Part shown: positions 8,641 to 16,989 of the stretch, piece by piece
Layout of the letters: every line of letters starts with the position of its first letter
How positions within the stretch are numbered: position 1 is the first letter of the stretch
Assembly: GCF_000760935.2 (NCBI RefSeq)
Contig: NZ_CP049744.1
Coordinates: forward strand, 1,178,001-1,242,000
Source of the DNA: Rhodococcoides fascians A25f
GTDB taxonomy: Bacteria > Actinomycetota > Actinomycetes > Mycobacteriales > Mycobacteriaceae
Length of the DNA: 64,000 nucleotides
Direction of reading: 5' to 3'
The notes under the pieces: generated by a model
Databases searched by the model: none
Seen by the model: only the letters and a program-made list of their open reading frames with translations
What the model was told of the DNA's origin: nothing
Program-made: the position numbers and the translations under genes

Positions 8641-8790
8641 TCGTCGTCCGGCCATTCGTCCTGAGGTGTTCACATCTGTATTCCTTGGTTTACCTCATGC
8701 TGATTCGAACCCTTCATTCTCGAGCGCATCTGCGGCAACGTGGGCTGTTGCGCAGGTATCGATGTATGCCCCGGAGAAAGCAGGATCACG

Positions 8791-9105
8791 ATGAGTTCGG
8801 AGTTGATCAGCCCCAGCGAAGCCGTGGCGGGCGAGGCCACGTTGGTGGATGTGCGAAGCGCACCGTCGAGAATCGAATTCGGCACTGTCGCAGGTGCGAT
8901 CGTGGTCGACAAGGACGATGTGGCGGTCGAATTCGGTGCCGACAATCGCGACCGTTCCGAGCGCATCGTGGTGTTCTGCGGCTCTGTCAAGGGATCCGGA
9001 CCGGTCGTCGAGAAATTGAAAGAGCTCGGATACACCAATGTCGCGCACGTCGACGGTGGCTTTCCCGCGCTGCGCGATCACGGCCTGCCGATTCAGGGCG
9101 TGTGA
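8791..9105 (+). CDS. Rhodanese-like domain protein
   Basis: A 104-residue single rhodanese domain, expected to carry sulfur as a persulfide. It has the opening LVDVRSAPSRIEFGTVAGAI strand-loop, the active-site region VVFCGSVKGSG with the catalytic Cys near residue 62, and the closing HVDGGFPALRDHGLP. The loop after the Cys differs from the common C-x-x-G-x-R pattern: it reads C-G-S-V-K-G-S. The ATG at 8791 has AGGA five bases upstream. The frame is also open from a GTG at 8740, which would add a 17-residue Cys-rich N-terminus (GCCAGIDVC). It is followed six bases later by an LLM gene, so the two are co-transcribed, consistent with handling sulfur released by that enzyme. Confidence 0.85.
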   Translation: MSSELISPSEAVAGEATLVDVRSAPSRIEFGTVAGAIVVDKDDVAVEFGADNRDRSERIVVFCGSVKGSGPVVEKLKELGYTNVAHVDGGFPALRDHGLPIQGV

Positions 9106-9111
9106 GCGACA

Positions 9112-9984
9112 ATGGCTGACACCTTGTACTTTGCCCTCGAACTCGACGGCTACGACGAGTCACCCGAGCGACTTCGCAGCGACGTCGCGGACGCCGAACG
9201 CGCAGGTTTCACAGTCGTCACCTTCGGTGATTCTCTGGTCTCGGCCCGGAATCGACTCGATGCAGGCACGCGCGCTGCGTTTGTCGCCTCGACCACATCG
9301 ACCATCGGGCTGGCTCCCACCGTCCACACAGTCACTACCGAACCGTTCTTTCTCGCAACGCAACTCGCCAGCCTCGACCATGCATCCCACGGACGAGGAG
9401 CCTGGGTGATCGGCGCAGACAACTCTCCCGCTGCTCATGCAGCAGTGGGATCGGAGGTGCGGTCGAGCGTGACCGCCGAGGTCCGTGACGTCATCGACGT
9501 GTCTCGGCGGCTGTGGGATTCGTGGGAGGACGACACGGTTATCCGTGACGCGGCGACCGGTCGATATCTCGACCCAGCCAAGGTGCATCACGTGCGGTTC
9601 GAGGGCGAGTTCTTCGGCGTCGTCGGGCCCCTGATCACCCCACGTTCGCCGCAGGGTCAGGTGGTCGTCATCGGAGATGTAGATCTGGGCGTCACCGATC
9701 TGCTGGATGTGGCGTTGGTGCGCGGCGACGATGTCGCGGATCGGGCGGCAGCGGCGCGCGCCGATGGAGCAGCCCTGGTGTTCGCCGACATCGACGATCT
9801 GTCCGACGCCCAATCGCTGGCCGGCGTGGTCGACGGCATCCGCTTACATCTCGGGACTGACGCCGTGAAAGACCTTGCCGTCCCGGCACATCTGCTTCGC
9901 AGGCCGACCCCTGGACTCTCGCTGCGCGAGAATTTGGGACTGGCGCGTCCGGTCAGCCGCTACGCCGCTTCGGCTCGGAAATAG
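9112..9984 (+). CDS. Short LLM-class flavin-dependent oxidoreductase-like protein
   Basis: A 290-residue luciferase-like protein. The N-terminal half is standard (ADAERAGFTVVTFGDSLVS, IGLAPTVHTVTTEPFFLATQLASLDHASHGRGAWVIG). The second half lacks the usual PVQFQAGQS flavin-phosphate motif and carries instead a VVVIGDVDLGVTDLL segment. It is about 100-150 residues shorter than its neighbours of the same superfamily. It begins six bases after the rhodanese stop and is followed 14 bases later by a full-length LLM gene. It may be a divergent enzyme or a partner subunit of the following protein, as in two-subunit luciferases; this is inference. Confidence 0.75.
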   Translation: MADTLYFALELDGYDESPERLRSDVADAERAGFTVVTFGDSLVSARNRLDAGTRAAFVASTTSTIGLAPTVHTVTTEPFFLATQLASLDHASHGRGAWVIGADNSPAAHAAVGSEVRSSVTAEVRDVIDVSRRLWDSWEDDTVIRDAATGRYLDPAKVHHVRFEGEFFGVVGPLITPRSPQGQVVVIGDVDLGVTDLLDVALVRGDDVADRAAAARADGAALVFADIDDLSDAQSLAGVVDGIRLHLGTDAVKDLAVPAHLLRRPTPGLSLRENLGLARPVSRYAASARK

Positions 9985-9998
9985 GGAGAAGAATCATC

Positions 9999-11345
9999 GT
10001 GAGCACCAACGACCAGCACCCGGACACCGGCGCACCGTTCGACCCGAATGCACAGATTCATCTGGGCGTGTTCTATCCGGGAATCGGCGCCCAGACGGTC
10101 TGGGAGGATCCGAAGGCACCCGATCAGGTTGCGACGGACACCTTCGTCGAGGTGGCAACCAAGCTCGAACGTGGTCTGTTCGATGCCTTCTTCCTCGGCG
10201 ACGGTCAGCGGGTGCGGGAGAACCGCGGTGCCATCCTCTCCACCGACATCGCCGGCAGGCCGGACGCGATCACACAGCTCGCTGCGTTGGCATCGGTGAC
10301 CGAGCGCATCGGACTGGTCGCCACACAGAACACGACCTACAGCATCCCCGTCGAGCTCGCCCGGCGGTTGGCGAGCCTGGACATCCTCTCCGACGGGCGC
10401 GCCGGATGGAACATCGTCACCACCGACAACGCATGGACGGGTGAGAATTTCCGTCGCGGAGGTTGGCTGGACCACGAACGACGCTACGAGCGGGCAACCC
10501 AGGTGGTCGAACTGGCGAAACAGTATTGGGCGGGTACGGATATCGACGCCGATACCGATCTGCTGAAAGCCCTTGCAACACCCAACGTTCGGTCCAGTTC
10601 GCAGGGTAGGCCCGTGCTCTTTCAGGCCGGGGATTCTTCGGGTGGACGGGATCTGGCAGCGAGGCACGCCGACGTCGTGTTCTCGGCCAACAACGCCTAC
10701 GACGCGGCGGTGGCGTATGCGCGAGATCTGCGCGCACGAACGGCTGCATACGGTCGCGCCGCCGATGCGGTCAAGATTCTGCCGGGTGTCACCGTGGTGC
10801 TCGGTGATACCGAAGCCGAGGCGGAGGAGAAGGTTCGCTGGCTAAGATCCAACGCCTACAACGGAGTTCGCGCCATTGCGTTCCTCGAGCACTACTGGGG
10901 AAAGGATCTGTCGAGCTACGACCCGGAAGGTCCACTGCCGGACATCGATCCGGTAGAGGACGAGCTCGATCCGTCCCGTGGCACCCTCTCCGTCGATGCA
11001 CGTACCGGCAAGCTCGATCAGATTGCCCAGTGGCGCACGCTGTCCGAGGAGAAAGGCCTGTCGATCCGCGAACTGGTACTCGAGATCTCGCCTGCGTCCC
11101 GGTTCCATTCCGGAACGCCTGCGGCGTTGGCCGATCGATGGGCCGATCTGGTTCGGCACCGGGTGGTCGACGGATTCAACATCAACCCCTATCACTTGGG
11201 TGATGCCATCGACGACCTCGTGGACAAATTGGTTCCGGCCTTACAGGAGCGCGGGGTGTATCGAACCGAGTACACGAGCACCACGCTGCGCGGGCACCTC
11301 GGTCTGGACGAGGAGGCCGCAACGGACAAGGTGAAGGCCTCATAG
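9999..11345 (+). CDS. LLM-class flavin-dependent monooxygenase, NtaA/SnaA/DszA-like
   Basis: A 448-residue enzyme of the long luciferase-like branch. It has a HLGVFYPGIGAQTVW N-terminal strand, DAFFLGDGQR, TQNTTYSIPVELARRLASLDILSDGRAGWNIVTT (near residues 108-143), the VLFQAGDSSGG flavin-binding motif near residue 206 and a C-terminal YRTEYTSTTLRGHL tail. The GTG start follows GGGAGAAG. It is the last gene of the rhodanese-LLM-LLM operon and is convergent to comB. It is expected to use FMNH2 and O2 to cleave a C-S or C-N bond; the substrate is not predictable. No flavin reductase is adjacent. Confidence 0.85.
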   Translation: MSTNDQHPDTGAPFDPNAQIHLGVFYPGIGAQTVWEDPKAPDQVATDTFVEVATKLERGLFDAFFLGDGQRVRENRGAILSTDIAGRPDAITQLAALASVTERIGLVATQNTTYSIPVELARRLASLDILSDGRAGWNIVTTDNAWTGENFRRGGWLDHERRYERATQVVELAKQYWAGTDIDADTDLLKALATPNVRSSSQGRPVLFQAGDSSGGRDLAARHADVVFSANNAYDAAVAYARDLRARTAAYGRAADAVKILPGVTVVLGDTEAEAEEKVRWLRSNAYNGVRAIAFLEHYWGKDLSSYDPEGPLPDIDPVEDELDPSRGTLSVDARTGKLDQIAQWRTLSEEKGLSIRELVLEISPASRFHSGTPAALADRWADLVRHRVVDGFNINPYHLGDAIDDLVDKLVPALQERGVYRTEYTSTTLRGHLGLDEEAATDKVKAS

Positions 11346-11443
11346 GCTTGCGGAACGTCAACTCGCCGATCGTCTTTGCCGAGTCCTCGGCTCCGAATGC
11401 GGGATAGAGATCGGTATGGAACCGGTGGCCTGTTCGGCTGAAA

Positions 11444-12202
11444 TCAGGCGGGGCCGAAGCGGTCGTGTCGTAGAACTGGTACGACGTCGCTGCCGTTGAC
11501 TTCCGCGGCAATCGAGACGTCCCGCGGATAGCCGGCGTCGATCAGTTCACGTCCGCTCGAACATGCTTCGAGGGCTGGGGTGAGTTCTGCCTCGACTGCA
11601 GTCCATGCGGCACCGGCCATCCGGGCCTCGGGTGACAGCGTCCGGCGTCGCCCCTGACCAGCGATAGCCCGGATCAGGGCGCCGGCGCCCCATAGATCCT
11701 CGACGGCCGGTCGGAGTGTCCCATCCGGCCACTTCTCTCCCGCGGCGATAATTGCGATCCGAGCGCCGTCGGCGAACTCGGCAGCAACCCACTGCCCGTT
11801 CGCGTCGACGTTTCGTAGACACCCGCCGACGACGCACGACACTGCCTCGGCCAGTTCGTAACAGATGGTCGACCCGTTGGGCGAGGGCAACACGAGCCGT
11901 TCGGGTTTCGAGGCTCGATCCCGGATGGTCGGCGACGACAGACTGATCTGATCTCCGCGAGCGACGGATCGGCCGACCGCAAGGACTGCATCGTGGTGCT
12001 GCGCGTAGGCCTGTGCTTCGTCGCCGCGCATCCGGAAGGGTAGTACTTCGATGCCGGCGTCCAGAGCTACGCTCAATGTGGTGGTGAACGACAACACGTC
12101 CACCACGACCGCCAGATCACACTCGGGCGCAACAGCCTTCGCGCCCGCCAGGCCCCACTCGAACCGAACGTCATAGGACAATTGCCGGTGTGCAGAATTC
12201 AC
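11444..12202 (-). CDS. comB: 2-phosphosulfolactate phosphatase family protein (ComB-like)
   Basis: A 252-residue protein matching the ComB family, whose founding member removes phosphate from 2-phosphosulfolactate in coenzyme M synthesis. Visible family motifs are VVVDVLSFTTTLSVALDAG (near residues 32-50), LVLPSPNGST (near 103) and VVGGCLRNV (near 123). The length fits the family (about 230-250). Actinobacteria do not make coenzyme M by the methanogen route, so the physiological substrate is likely another sulfo-sugar or sulfolactate-type phosphate. Its place at the end of an organosulfur region fits such a role. It is convergent with the LLM operon and divergent from the sugar transporter, about 140 bases away. 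Confidence 0.82.
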   Translation of the reverse strand: MNSAHRQLSYDVRFEWGLAGAKAVAPECDLAVVVDVLSFTTTLSVALDAGIEVLPFRMRGDEAQAYAQHHDAVLAVGRSVARGDQISLSSPTIRDRASKPERLVLPSPNGSTICYELAEAVSCVVGGCLRNVDANGQWVAAEFADGARIAIIAAGEKWPDGTLRPAVEDLWGAGALIRAIAGQGRRRTLSPEARMAGAAWTAVEAELTPALEACSSGRELIDAGYPRDVSIAAEVNGSDVVPVLRHDRFGPA

Positions 12203-12329
12203 CGCGGTGATGCTACCCGCGCGCGGTAGGCGGATCGATGCTGCAATCGTCCGCGCACGGGTGGCCGGTGATCTGTCAACCCATCGACTCCGGGTGATTC
12301 TGACCGTAGGTCGAACTGCCGCTTCGCCC

Positions 12330-12335
12330 TACAGT
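12330..12335 (+). promoter_or_regulatory. -10 box of the sugar ABC operon (leaderless layout)
   Basis: TACAGT is followed by exactly seven bases and then the GTG at 12343. This supports that GTG as both transcription and translation start. Confidence 0.6.
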
Positions 12336-12342
12336 TCACCGA

Positions 12343-13230
12343 GTGCCGTCGACGCATCACCGATCCGCTCGTAGGGAAACTGCGGCTGGTTATCTCTTCC
12401 TCCTCCCGAGCCTGTTCGGTGTCGTACTCTTCCTGCTCGTTCCGATAGCAGTCGTGATCTGGCTCGCTTTCCAGAAGTGGGACCTGATCGGTGACCCGTC
12501 GTTCGTGGGTCTCGACAATGTCAGCGCCGTGTTTCAGGACGGTCGATTCGCTCATTCACTGCTGATCACAACCGTATTCGTTGCCGTCGCGTTGCCGGCG
12601 CAGACCGTTGTCGGACTGTTTCTCGGTACGCTGCTGGCTCGTGGAGACCGAGGTGCGAGTGTCTTTCGACTGATACTGCTGCTGCCCTGGGTGTGTGCGC
12701 CGCTGGCGCTCGGCGTGGTGTGGAAGTGGATCCTCGCGCCGACGGATGGACTGCTCAACAGCGTCATCGGGCTCCGCATCGAATGGTTGTCGGAGCCGAA
12801 GCTGGTTCTGCCCGTGCTGATCTTCGTCAGCGTGTGGACGAACGTGGGTTACGTATCGCTCTTCTTCGCTGCCGGTCTCGGTGCCATCCCGTACGACATC
12901 ATCGAGGCGAGCAGGATCGACGGTGCCAACTCCTGGCAGCAATTCCGGCACATCAAACTACCGCTGTTGCGACCGACCACGTTCTTCGTTCTCGTGACCG
13001 GAATGATCAGCTCTTTCCAGATCTTCGACACCGCATACGCTCTGGCACCGAACGGCGGTCCGCAGCGGGCTGCCGACGTCGTCAGCGGGCGTATCTACTA
13101 CGAGGCGTTCAGTTCTTTTCAGTTCGGTAACGCCGCTGTGATGGCCTTGGTCCTGTTCTTCGTGCTGGCCGTCTTCACGGTCGCGCAGCAACGATACTTC
13201 TCCCGCCGCACGAGCTACGAGCTCAGCTGA
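12343..13230 (+). CDS. Carbohydrate ABC transporter permease, MalF/UgpA type
   Basis: A 295-residue inner-membrane protein with six predicted membrane segments, the first at about residues 15-38. The EAA loop that docks on the ATPase is clear: EASRIDGANSWQQFRHIKLPLLRP near residues 188-211. It pairs with the next gene, a MalG-type permease overlapping it by one base, and with the binding lipoprotein behind. A TACAGT box seven bases before the GTG start suggests a leaderless message. There is no ATPase gene in the cluster, so a shared MsiK-like ATPase elsewhere is presumed. The sugar is unknown. Confidence 0.9.
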   Translation: MPSTHHRSARRETAAGYLFLLPSLFGVVLFLLVPIAVVIWLAFQKWDLIGDPSFVGLDNVSAVFQDGRFAHSLLITTVFVAVALPAQTVVGLFLGTLLARGDRGASVFRLILLLPWVCAPLALGVVWKWILAPTDGLLNSVIGLRIEWLSEPKLVLPVLIFVSVWTNVGYVSLFFAAGLGAIPYDIIEASRIDGANSWQQFRHIKLPLLRPTTFFVLVTGMISSFQIFDTAYALAPNGGPQRAADVVSGRIYYEAFSSFQFGNAAVMALVLFFVLAVFTVAQQRYFSRRTSYELS

Positions 13231-14069
13231 TGGCAACTTCGACGTTCTCGAAACGCCATACGTCCACTGCCGTGGTGTACGTGATGCTGACCGCTGCCGC
13301 CCTGGTGATACTGGTGCCGTTCCTGCTCAGTTTCCTCACTTCGCTCAAGACTGCCCGACAGTTCGCCGGCACCGCGCCTACCTCGTTGCCTTCACCGCTG
13401 TCGTCCGAGTCCTACTCACAGTTGCTCGGCAGCGGGTCGTTCGGACGCTCAATTCTGGTAACCGTCGCAGTAGCTGCGACCATTGTGATCTCACAGGTGA
13501 CCTTCTCGATCATGGCTGCCTATGCTTTTGCGCGACTTAGCTTTCCGGGGCGCGACGTGTTGTTCTGGGTATACCTCTCGACCATGATGGTGCCGGCGAT
13601 CGTCACACTGATCCCGCTGTACGCAATATTTTCGCAAACAGGTCTTCGTAACACGTTCTGGTCTTTGGTACTGCCCACGATGTTCGGATCGCCCTACGCC
13701 ATTTTTCTGCTCCGCCAACACTTCCTCCGCATCCCGGAGGACCTGCTGGCGGCAGCACGACTCGACGGAGCCGGACATCTGCGCACCCTGTGGCACATCG
13801 TCATTCCGGTGAGCAGGCCTATCATCGCAACCCTGGTGGTGATCTCCGTCGTCACGCACTGGAACAACTTCCTGTGGCCGCTGATCATCACCAGCGGGGA
13901 GCGCTGGCAGGTGATCACTGTGGCGACGGCGAATCTGCAAAGCCAATACAACGGAAATTGGACTTTGGTGATGGCAGCGACGACGGTCGCCATCGTGCCG
14001 CTGCTCGCGCTGTTCATCGCATTCCACAAACACATCGTCGACTCGCTGGCGATCCGCGGATTCAACTGA
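13230..14069 (+). CDS. Carbohydrate ABC transporter permease, MalG/UgpE type
   Basis: A 279-residue second permease of the importer with six hydrophobic segments. Its EAA loop is LAAARLDGAGHLRTLWHIVIPVSRP near residues 173-197, and the family ending WNNFLWPLI...IALATANLQ-like is present. Its ATG overlaps the stop codon of the MalF-type gene (TGATG), indicating translational coupling and equal stoichiometry. It is followed 14 bases later by the binding protein, whose ribosome site is GGAGGGG. Confidence 0.9.
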   Translation: MATSTFSKRHTSTAVVYVMLTAAALVILVPFLLSFLTSLKTARQFAGTAPTSLPSPLSSESYSQLLGSGSFGRSILVTVAVAATIVISQVTFSIMAAYAFARLSFPGRDVLFWVYLSTMMVPAIVTLIPLYAIFSQTGLRNTFWSLVLPTMFGSPYAIFLLRQHFLRIPEDLLAAARLDGAGHLRTLWHIVIPVSRPIIATLVVISVVTHWNNFLWPLIITSGERWQVITVATANLQSQYNGNWTLVMAATTVAIVPLLALFIAFHKHIVDSLAIRGFN

Positions 14070-14083
14070 GGAGGGGAAATTAG

Positions 14084-15409
14084 ATGCAGCGCAACTATTT
14101 CAAAAGGGTAGTCGGTATTGTCGGTGCGTTGACACTGGCCGCAGGGCTGACTGCATGCGGATCGGGAGACGACAGTGACGCGGGTACTGTCACGTTCCGA
14201 ATTTGGAGCGACGACGCTGTGGCCGCTGCCTACGAGGCGTCGTTCGAGGAGTTCACGAAGCAGAATCCCGATATCACCGTCCAGGTGAATCAGGTTCCGT
14301 GGGTGAACTACTGGGACAAGCTGCGAGCAGACCTGTCCGGCGGCGGCGGTGACGACATCTTCTGGGTCAACGCGCCGAACTTCAGTAGCTACGCTGACAA
14401 CGGCAGCCTGGTGGACGTCAGCGAAGCTTTGCCCGATGCCGTCTCAGGATTCGAGGACACCGCGGTTCGCCAGTACACACGCAACGATTCGCTGTGGGGC
14501 GTGCCCCAGCTCATCGACGGCGGAAAAGTGCTGTACTACAACAAGAAGCTCGTCGCCGATGCGGGTGTCGATCTGGAAAACTTGACTTGGGATCCGAAAA
14601 ACGTCGCAGCTGACACCTTCCTTCCGGCACTTCGCAAGCTCACCGTGGACTCTGCCGGGCGGACGGCAGAGCAACCGGGTTTCGACGCCTCGCAGGTGAC
14701 GCAGTACGGATTCAACGCCGCCTACGATTTCGATGCCATCCTCGGTAACTTCATCGGCTCGAACGGTGGTCTGTACCAGGAGGACGGCAAGTACGTCTTC
14801 GGGAGCAACGAAAAGGCTATCGAGGCAATTCAGTACGCCGTAGGACTTGTCGATGACAGCAAGGTCGCGCCGTCGGCTGCGGACACCAACGACAACGCCG
14901 ACTTCAGCGTCGACCAATTTCTGCAGGGCAAGCTCGCGGTGTTCGAGTCCGGAGCCTACAACTTGGCCAAGATCGACGAAGGTGCCGACTTCGAGTGGGG
15001 ACTGGCTCCCATCCCAGCCGGACCGGAGGGCCGAATCCCGGTTACCAACAGCGTCATCGCCGCAGCCAATGCGAAGTCCGGGAACAACGAGTCGGTGCAG
15101 AAGGTGCTCGCCTGGATCGGTAGCTCCGAAGGCAGCGCTGCCCTCGGTGCCAGCGGGTCGCTGATCCCGGCGGTGACCGGAGCGCAGCAGTCCTACTTCG
15201 ACTACTGGCGTGGAAAGGGCGTCGACGCGAGCGTGTTCCCGAAAGCCGTGCAGGAGGGCGTGCTCGAGAACGACCCGGTTCCGGGAGCGCAGGCAGCGGC
15301 TGCCGATATCGACTCCGCATTAAAGGAAATCTTCGCCGGACGGGCAGGATCGATTCCCGAAGCGCTCACGGCAGCGCAGGACGCGGCGAACGAACAGGTC
15401 TCGGGTTAG
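14084..15409 (+). CDS. Extracellular sugar-binding lipoprotein of the ABC importer
   Basis: A 441-residue family-1 solute-binding protein. The signal peptide ends in the lipobox L-T-A-C, with Cys25 lipidated. The mature protein shows VTFRIWSDDAVAAAYEASFEEFTKQNPDITV, the strand-helix start typical of maltose/oligosaccharide binding proteins, then W-x-KL and FSSYADNGSLVDV. The gene order permease-permease-binding protein (binding protein last) is less usual than binding protein first. A strong GGAGGGG ribosome site probably boosts its expression. The ligand cannot be inferred from sequence. Confidence 0.9.
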   Translation: MQRNYFKRVVGIVGALTLAAGLTACGSGDDSDAGTVTFRIWSDDAVAAAYEASFEEFTKQNPDITVQVNQVPWVNYWDKLRADLSGGGGDDIFWVNAPNFSSYADNGSLVDVSEALPDAVSGFEDTAVRQYTRNDSLWGVPQLIDGGKVLYYNKKLVADAGVDLENLTWDPKNVAADTFLPALRKLTVDSAGRTAEQPGFDASQVTQYGFNAAYDFDAILGNFIGSNGGLYQEDGKYVFGSNEKAIEAIQYAVGLVDDSKVAPSAADTNDNADFSVDQFLQGKLAVFESGAYNLAKIDEGADFEWGLAPIPAGPEGRIPVTNSVIAAANAKSGNNESVQKVLAWIGSSEGSAALGASGSLIPAVTGAQQSYFDYWRGKGVDASVFPKAVQEGVLENDPVPGAQAAAADIDSALKEIFAGRAGSIPEALTAAQDAANEQVSG

Positions 15410-15546
15410 GCATGAGAGCGGGAGAGGGTGGATCGATCAGGGTTCGGGGGCACGACACGGCCGTGAGACTGCGATCGAGAGCGCGTGTCGACGATGGAAG
15501 CTAACGATCGGGTCTCGACTCGCGTGGGGTACGGCCACGCACGATC

Positions 15547-15552
15547 TACGAT
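15547..15552 (+). promoter_or_regulatory. -10 box of the 15559 membrane-protein gene
   Basis: TACGAT is followed by six bases and the ATG at 15559, close to the leaderless layout seen repeatedly in this window. Confidence 0.45.
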
Positions 15553-15558
15553 GGCCTC

Positions 15559-16083
15559 ATGACTGCCGATCCGACCACGCCCGCACCGTCGACCAGCTCG
15601 GCGAACTGGAAGAGGCGGGGCATCCTCGTCGGAGCCGGCATCGTCCTGTTGTTGATCGCGTACTTCATCCTGGCGGCATTTCTTCCGCGCTGGTGGAGTC
15701 TGCGGGTCGAAGAACTGGCCGACCGCACGTTCACCAAGGGCATTCTGTGGGGCCTGCTGTTCGGCATCGTCTGCACGTTCGCGCCGCTGGTGTTCTTCTG
15801 GAGCGCCTGGACGGTCCGCAAGGGTAGGGCGGGCAAGCAGCTTGCCATCGGGTCGGTCGTCCTCGCCGTCGTCACTGCGATTCCGAACCTGTTGACCCTC
15901 ACCATTGTCCTCGGTACCAGCAATGCCGCCCATGCCGGTGAACGCACCCTCGACACCAGTGCGCCGGGTTTCCGCGGCGCAACGGCACTCGGCGCGATCA
16001 TCGCCGTGGTTCTGGTTGCACTGCTCGTGTTCGTGGTGGTCCGGCGAAACCGTCGCCGTAGAGCTGGCGCTCTGTCGCAGTAA
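15559..16083 (+). CDS. Four-helix membrane protein of unknown function
   Basis: A 174-residue protein with four predicted membrane helices (about residues 22-45, 62-85, 97-119 and 141-163) and a basic C-terminal tail (RRNRRRRAG). No catalytic motif is recognisable. Similar small permease-like proteins are widespread in Rhodococcus and Mycobacterium without a known role. Its end is convergent to and overlapped by the tail of the folD remnant. The start ATG has a TACGAT box six bases upstream. It is probably monocistronic. Confidence 0.75.
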   Translation: MTADPTTPAPSTSSANWKRRGILVGAGIVLLLIAYFILAAFLPRWWSLRVEELADRTFTKGILWGLLFGIVCTFAPLVFFWSAWTVRKGRAGKQLAIGSVVLAVVTAIPNLLTLTIVLGTSNAAHAGERTLDTSAPGFRGATALGAIIAVVLVALLVFVVVRRNRRRRAGALSQ

Positions 16084-16880
16084 GCGTCTGCTCCAGCAGC
16101 AGCGCTATGGTCATGGGCCCGACGCCTCCGGGGACTGGAGTGATCGCTGAAGCGCGGTCCGCGGCGGCCGCGAATTCCACGTCGCCGACATTGCCTGCGT
16201 TGTATCCCGCGTCGATGACAACGGCACCGGGGGCGATCCACGAGCCTCGGACCAGCTCGGCGTGCCCGGCCGCGGCAATCACGATGTCTGCGCGCGCCAC
16301 CTCGGCCTCCAGGTCAGCGGTTCTGGAGTGGCAGTAGGTGACTGTCGCGTTTCTGCCGAGCAGCAGGAGGCCCACCGGTAGCCCGAGTATCGGGCTGCGG
16401 CCGACCACGACGGCGCGCCTGCCCGAGATTTCGATGTCGTACGCATCGAGCAAGCGCAGAATTCCTCCCGGCGTGCACGATCGAAACCCAACCCCGCCGA
16501 ACGCCGTTGCGGCCAAGGACGCCGTCGACGTCCTTGGCGGGCGTGATGGCGTCGAATGCCGCACGTTCATCGATGTTTTCGGGAACGGGATGTTGCAGTA
16601 GGAATCCGTTCACTGCCGGATCGGCCGATAGATTCTCGATGACGGCGATCAACTCGGACGTTGTCGTTCCGGCGTCCAATTCGACGCGTCGTGACCTGAT
16701 GCCGACTTGCTCGCAACGCCGCGCCTTCATGTTCACGTATGTCCGTGATGCGGGGTCGTCCCCGACGAGAACAGTGGCCAGAACTGCGGTGGCACCGTTG
16801 CTTTCGAGTAGTGCCTCTGCCCGCGTCGCCGTGTGCGCCAAGATCTCTGCTGCGACCACTGCGCCATTCAAAATTTTCAT
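15998..16880 (-). pseudogene. folD: folD with an internal frameshift (methylenetetrahydrofolate dehydrogenase/cyclohydrolase)
   Basis: The two halves of a FolD protein lie in different frames. The N-terminal half starts at ATG 16880 after GGAGGACCG. It shows MKILNGAVVAAEI, the SRTYVNMKAR substrate lysine and ending KDVDGV. The C-terminal half shows [54 protein letters not shown] and [18 protein letters not shown]. The frame changes at about 16517-16523, inside a perfect inverted repeat with 9-base arms (16513-16521 and 16529-16537). The linker there is shorter than in intact FolD. Without correction the product stops at 16314 and lacks the NADP domain. The C-terminal frame also runs into the opposite gene, so the normal stop may be lost. 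It could be a real pseudogene or a sequencing error; FolD is normally essential, so another copy would be expected. Confidence 0.8.
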
Positions 16881-16989
16881 CGGTCCTCCACACGATGGTC
16901 GTGTGAAACACCCAGGCGGTCGGCGTTTCCTTCGGTGAACTGATCGCAGCACTCCCCGGTGGTAACTCCACCTTCGCCAGTCATGCTGT

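Noticed and set aside
11378..11391. GCCGAGTCCTCGGC hairpin between convergent LLM and comB genes as a terminator
   Set aside because: Two-base loop and no T-run on either side. It may help ending but cannot be called an intrinsic terminator.
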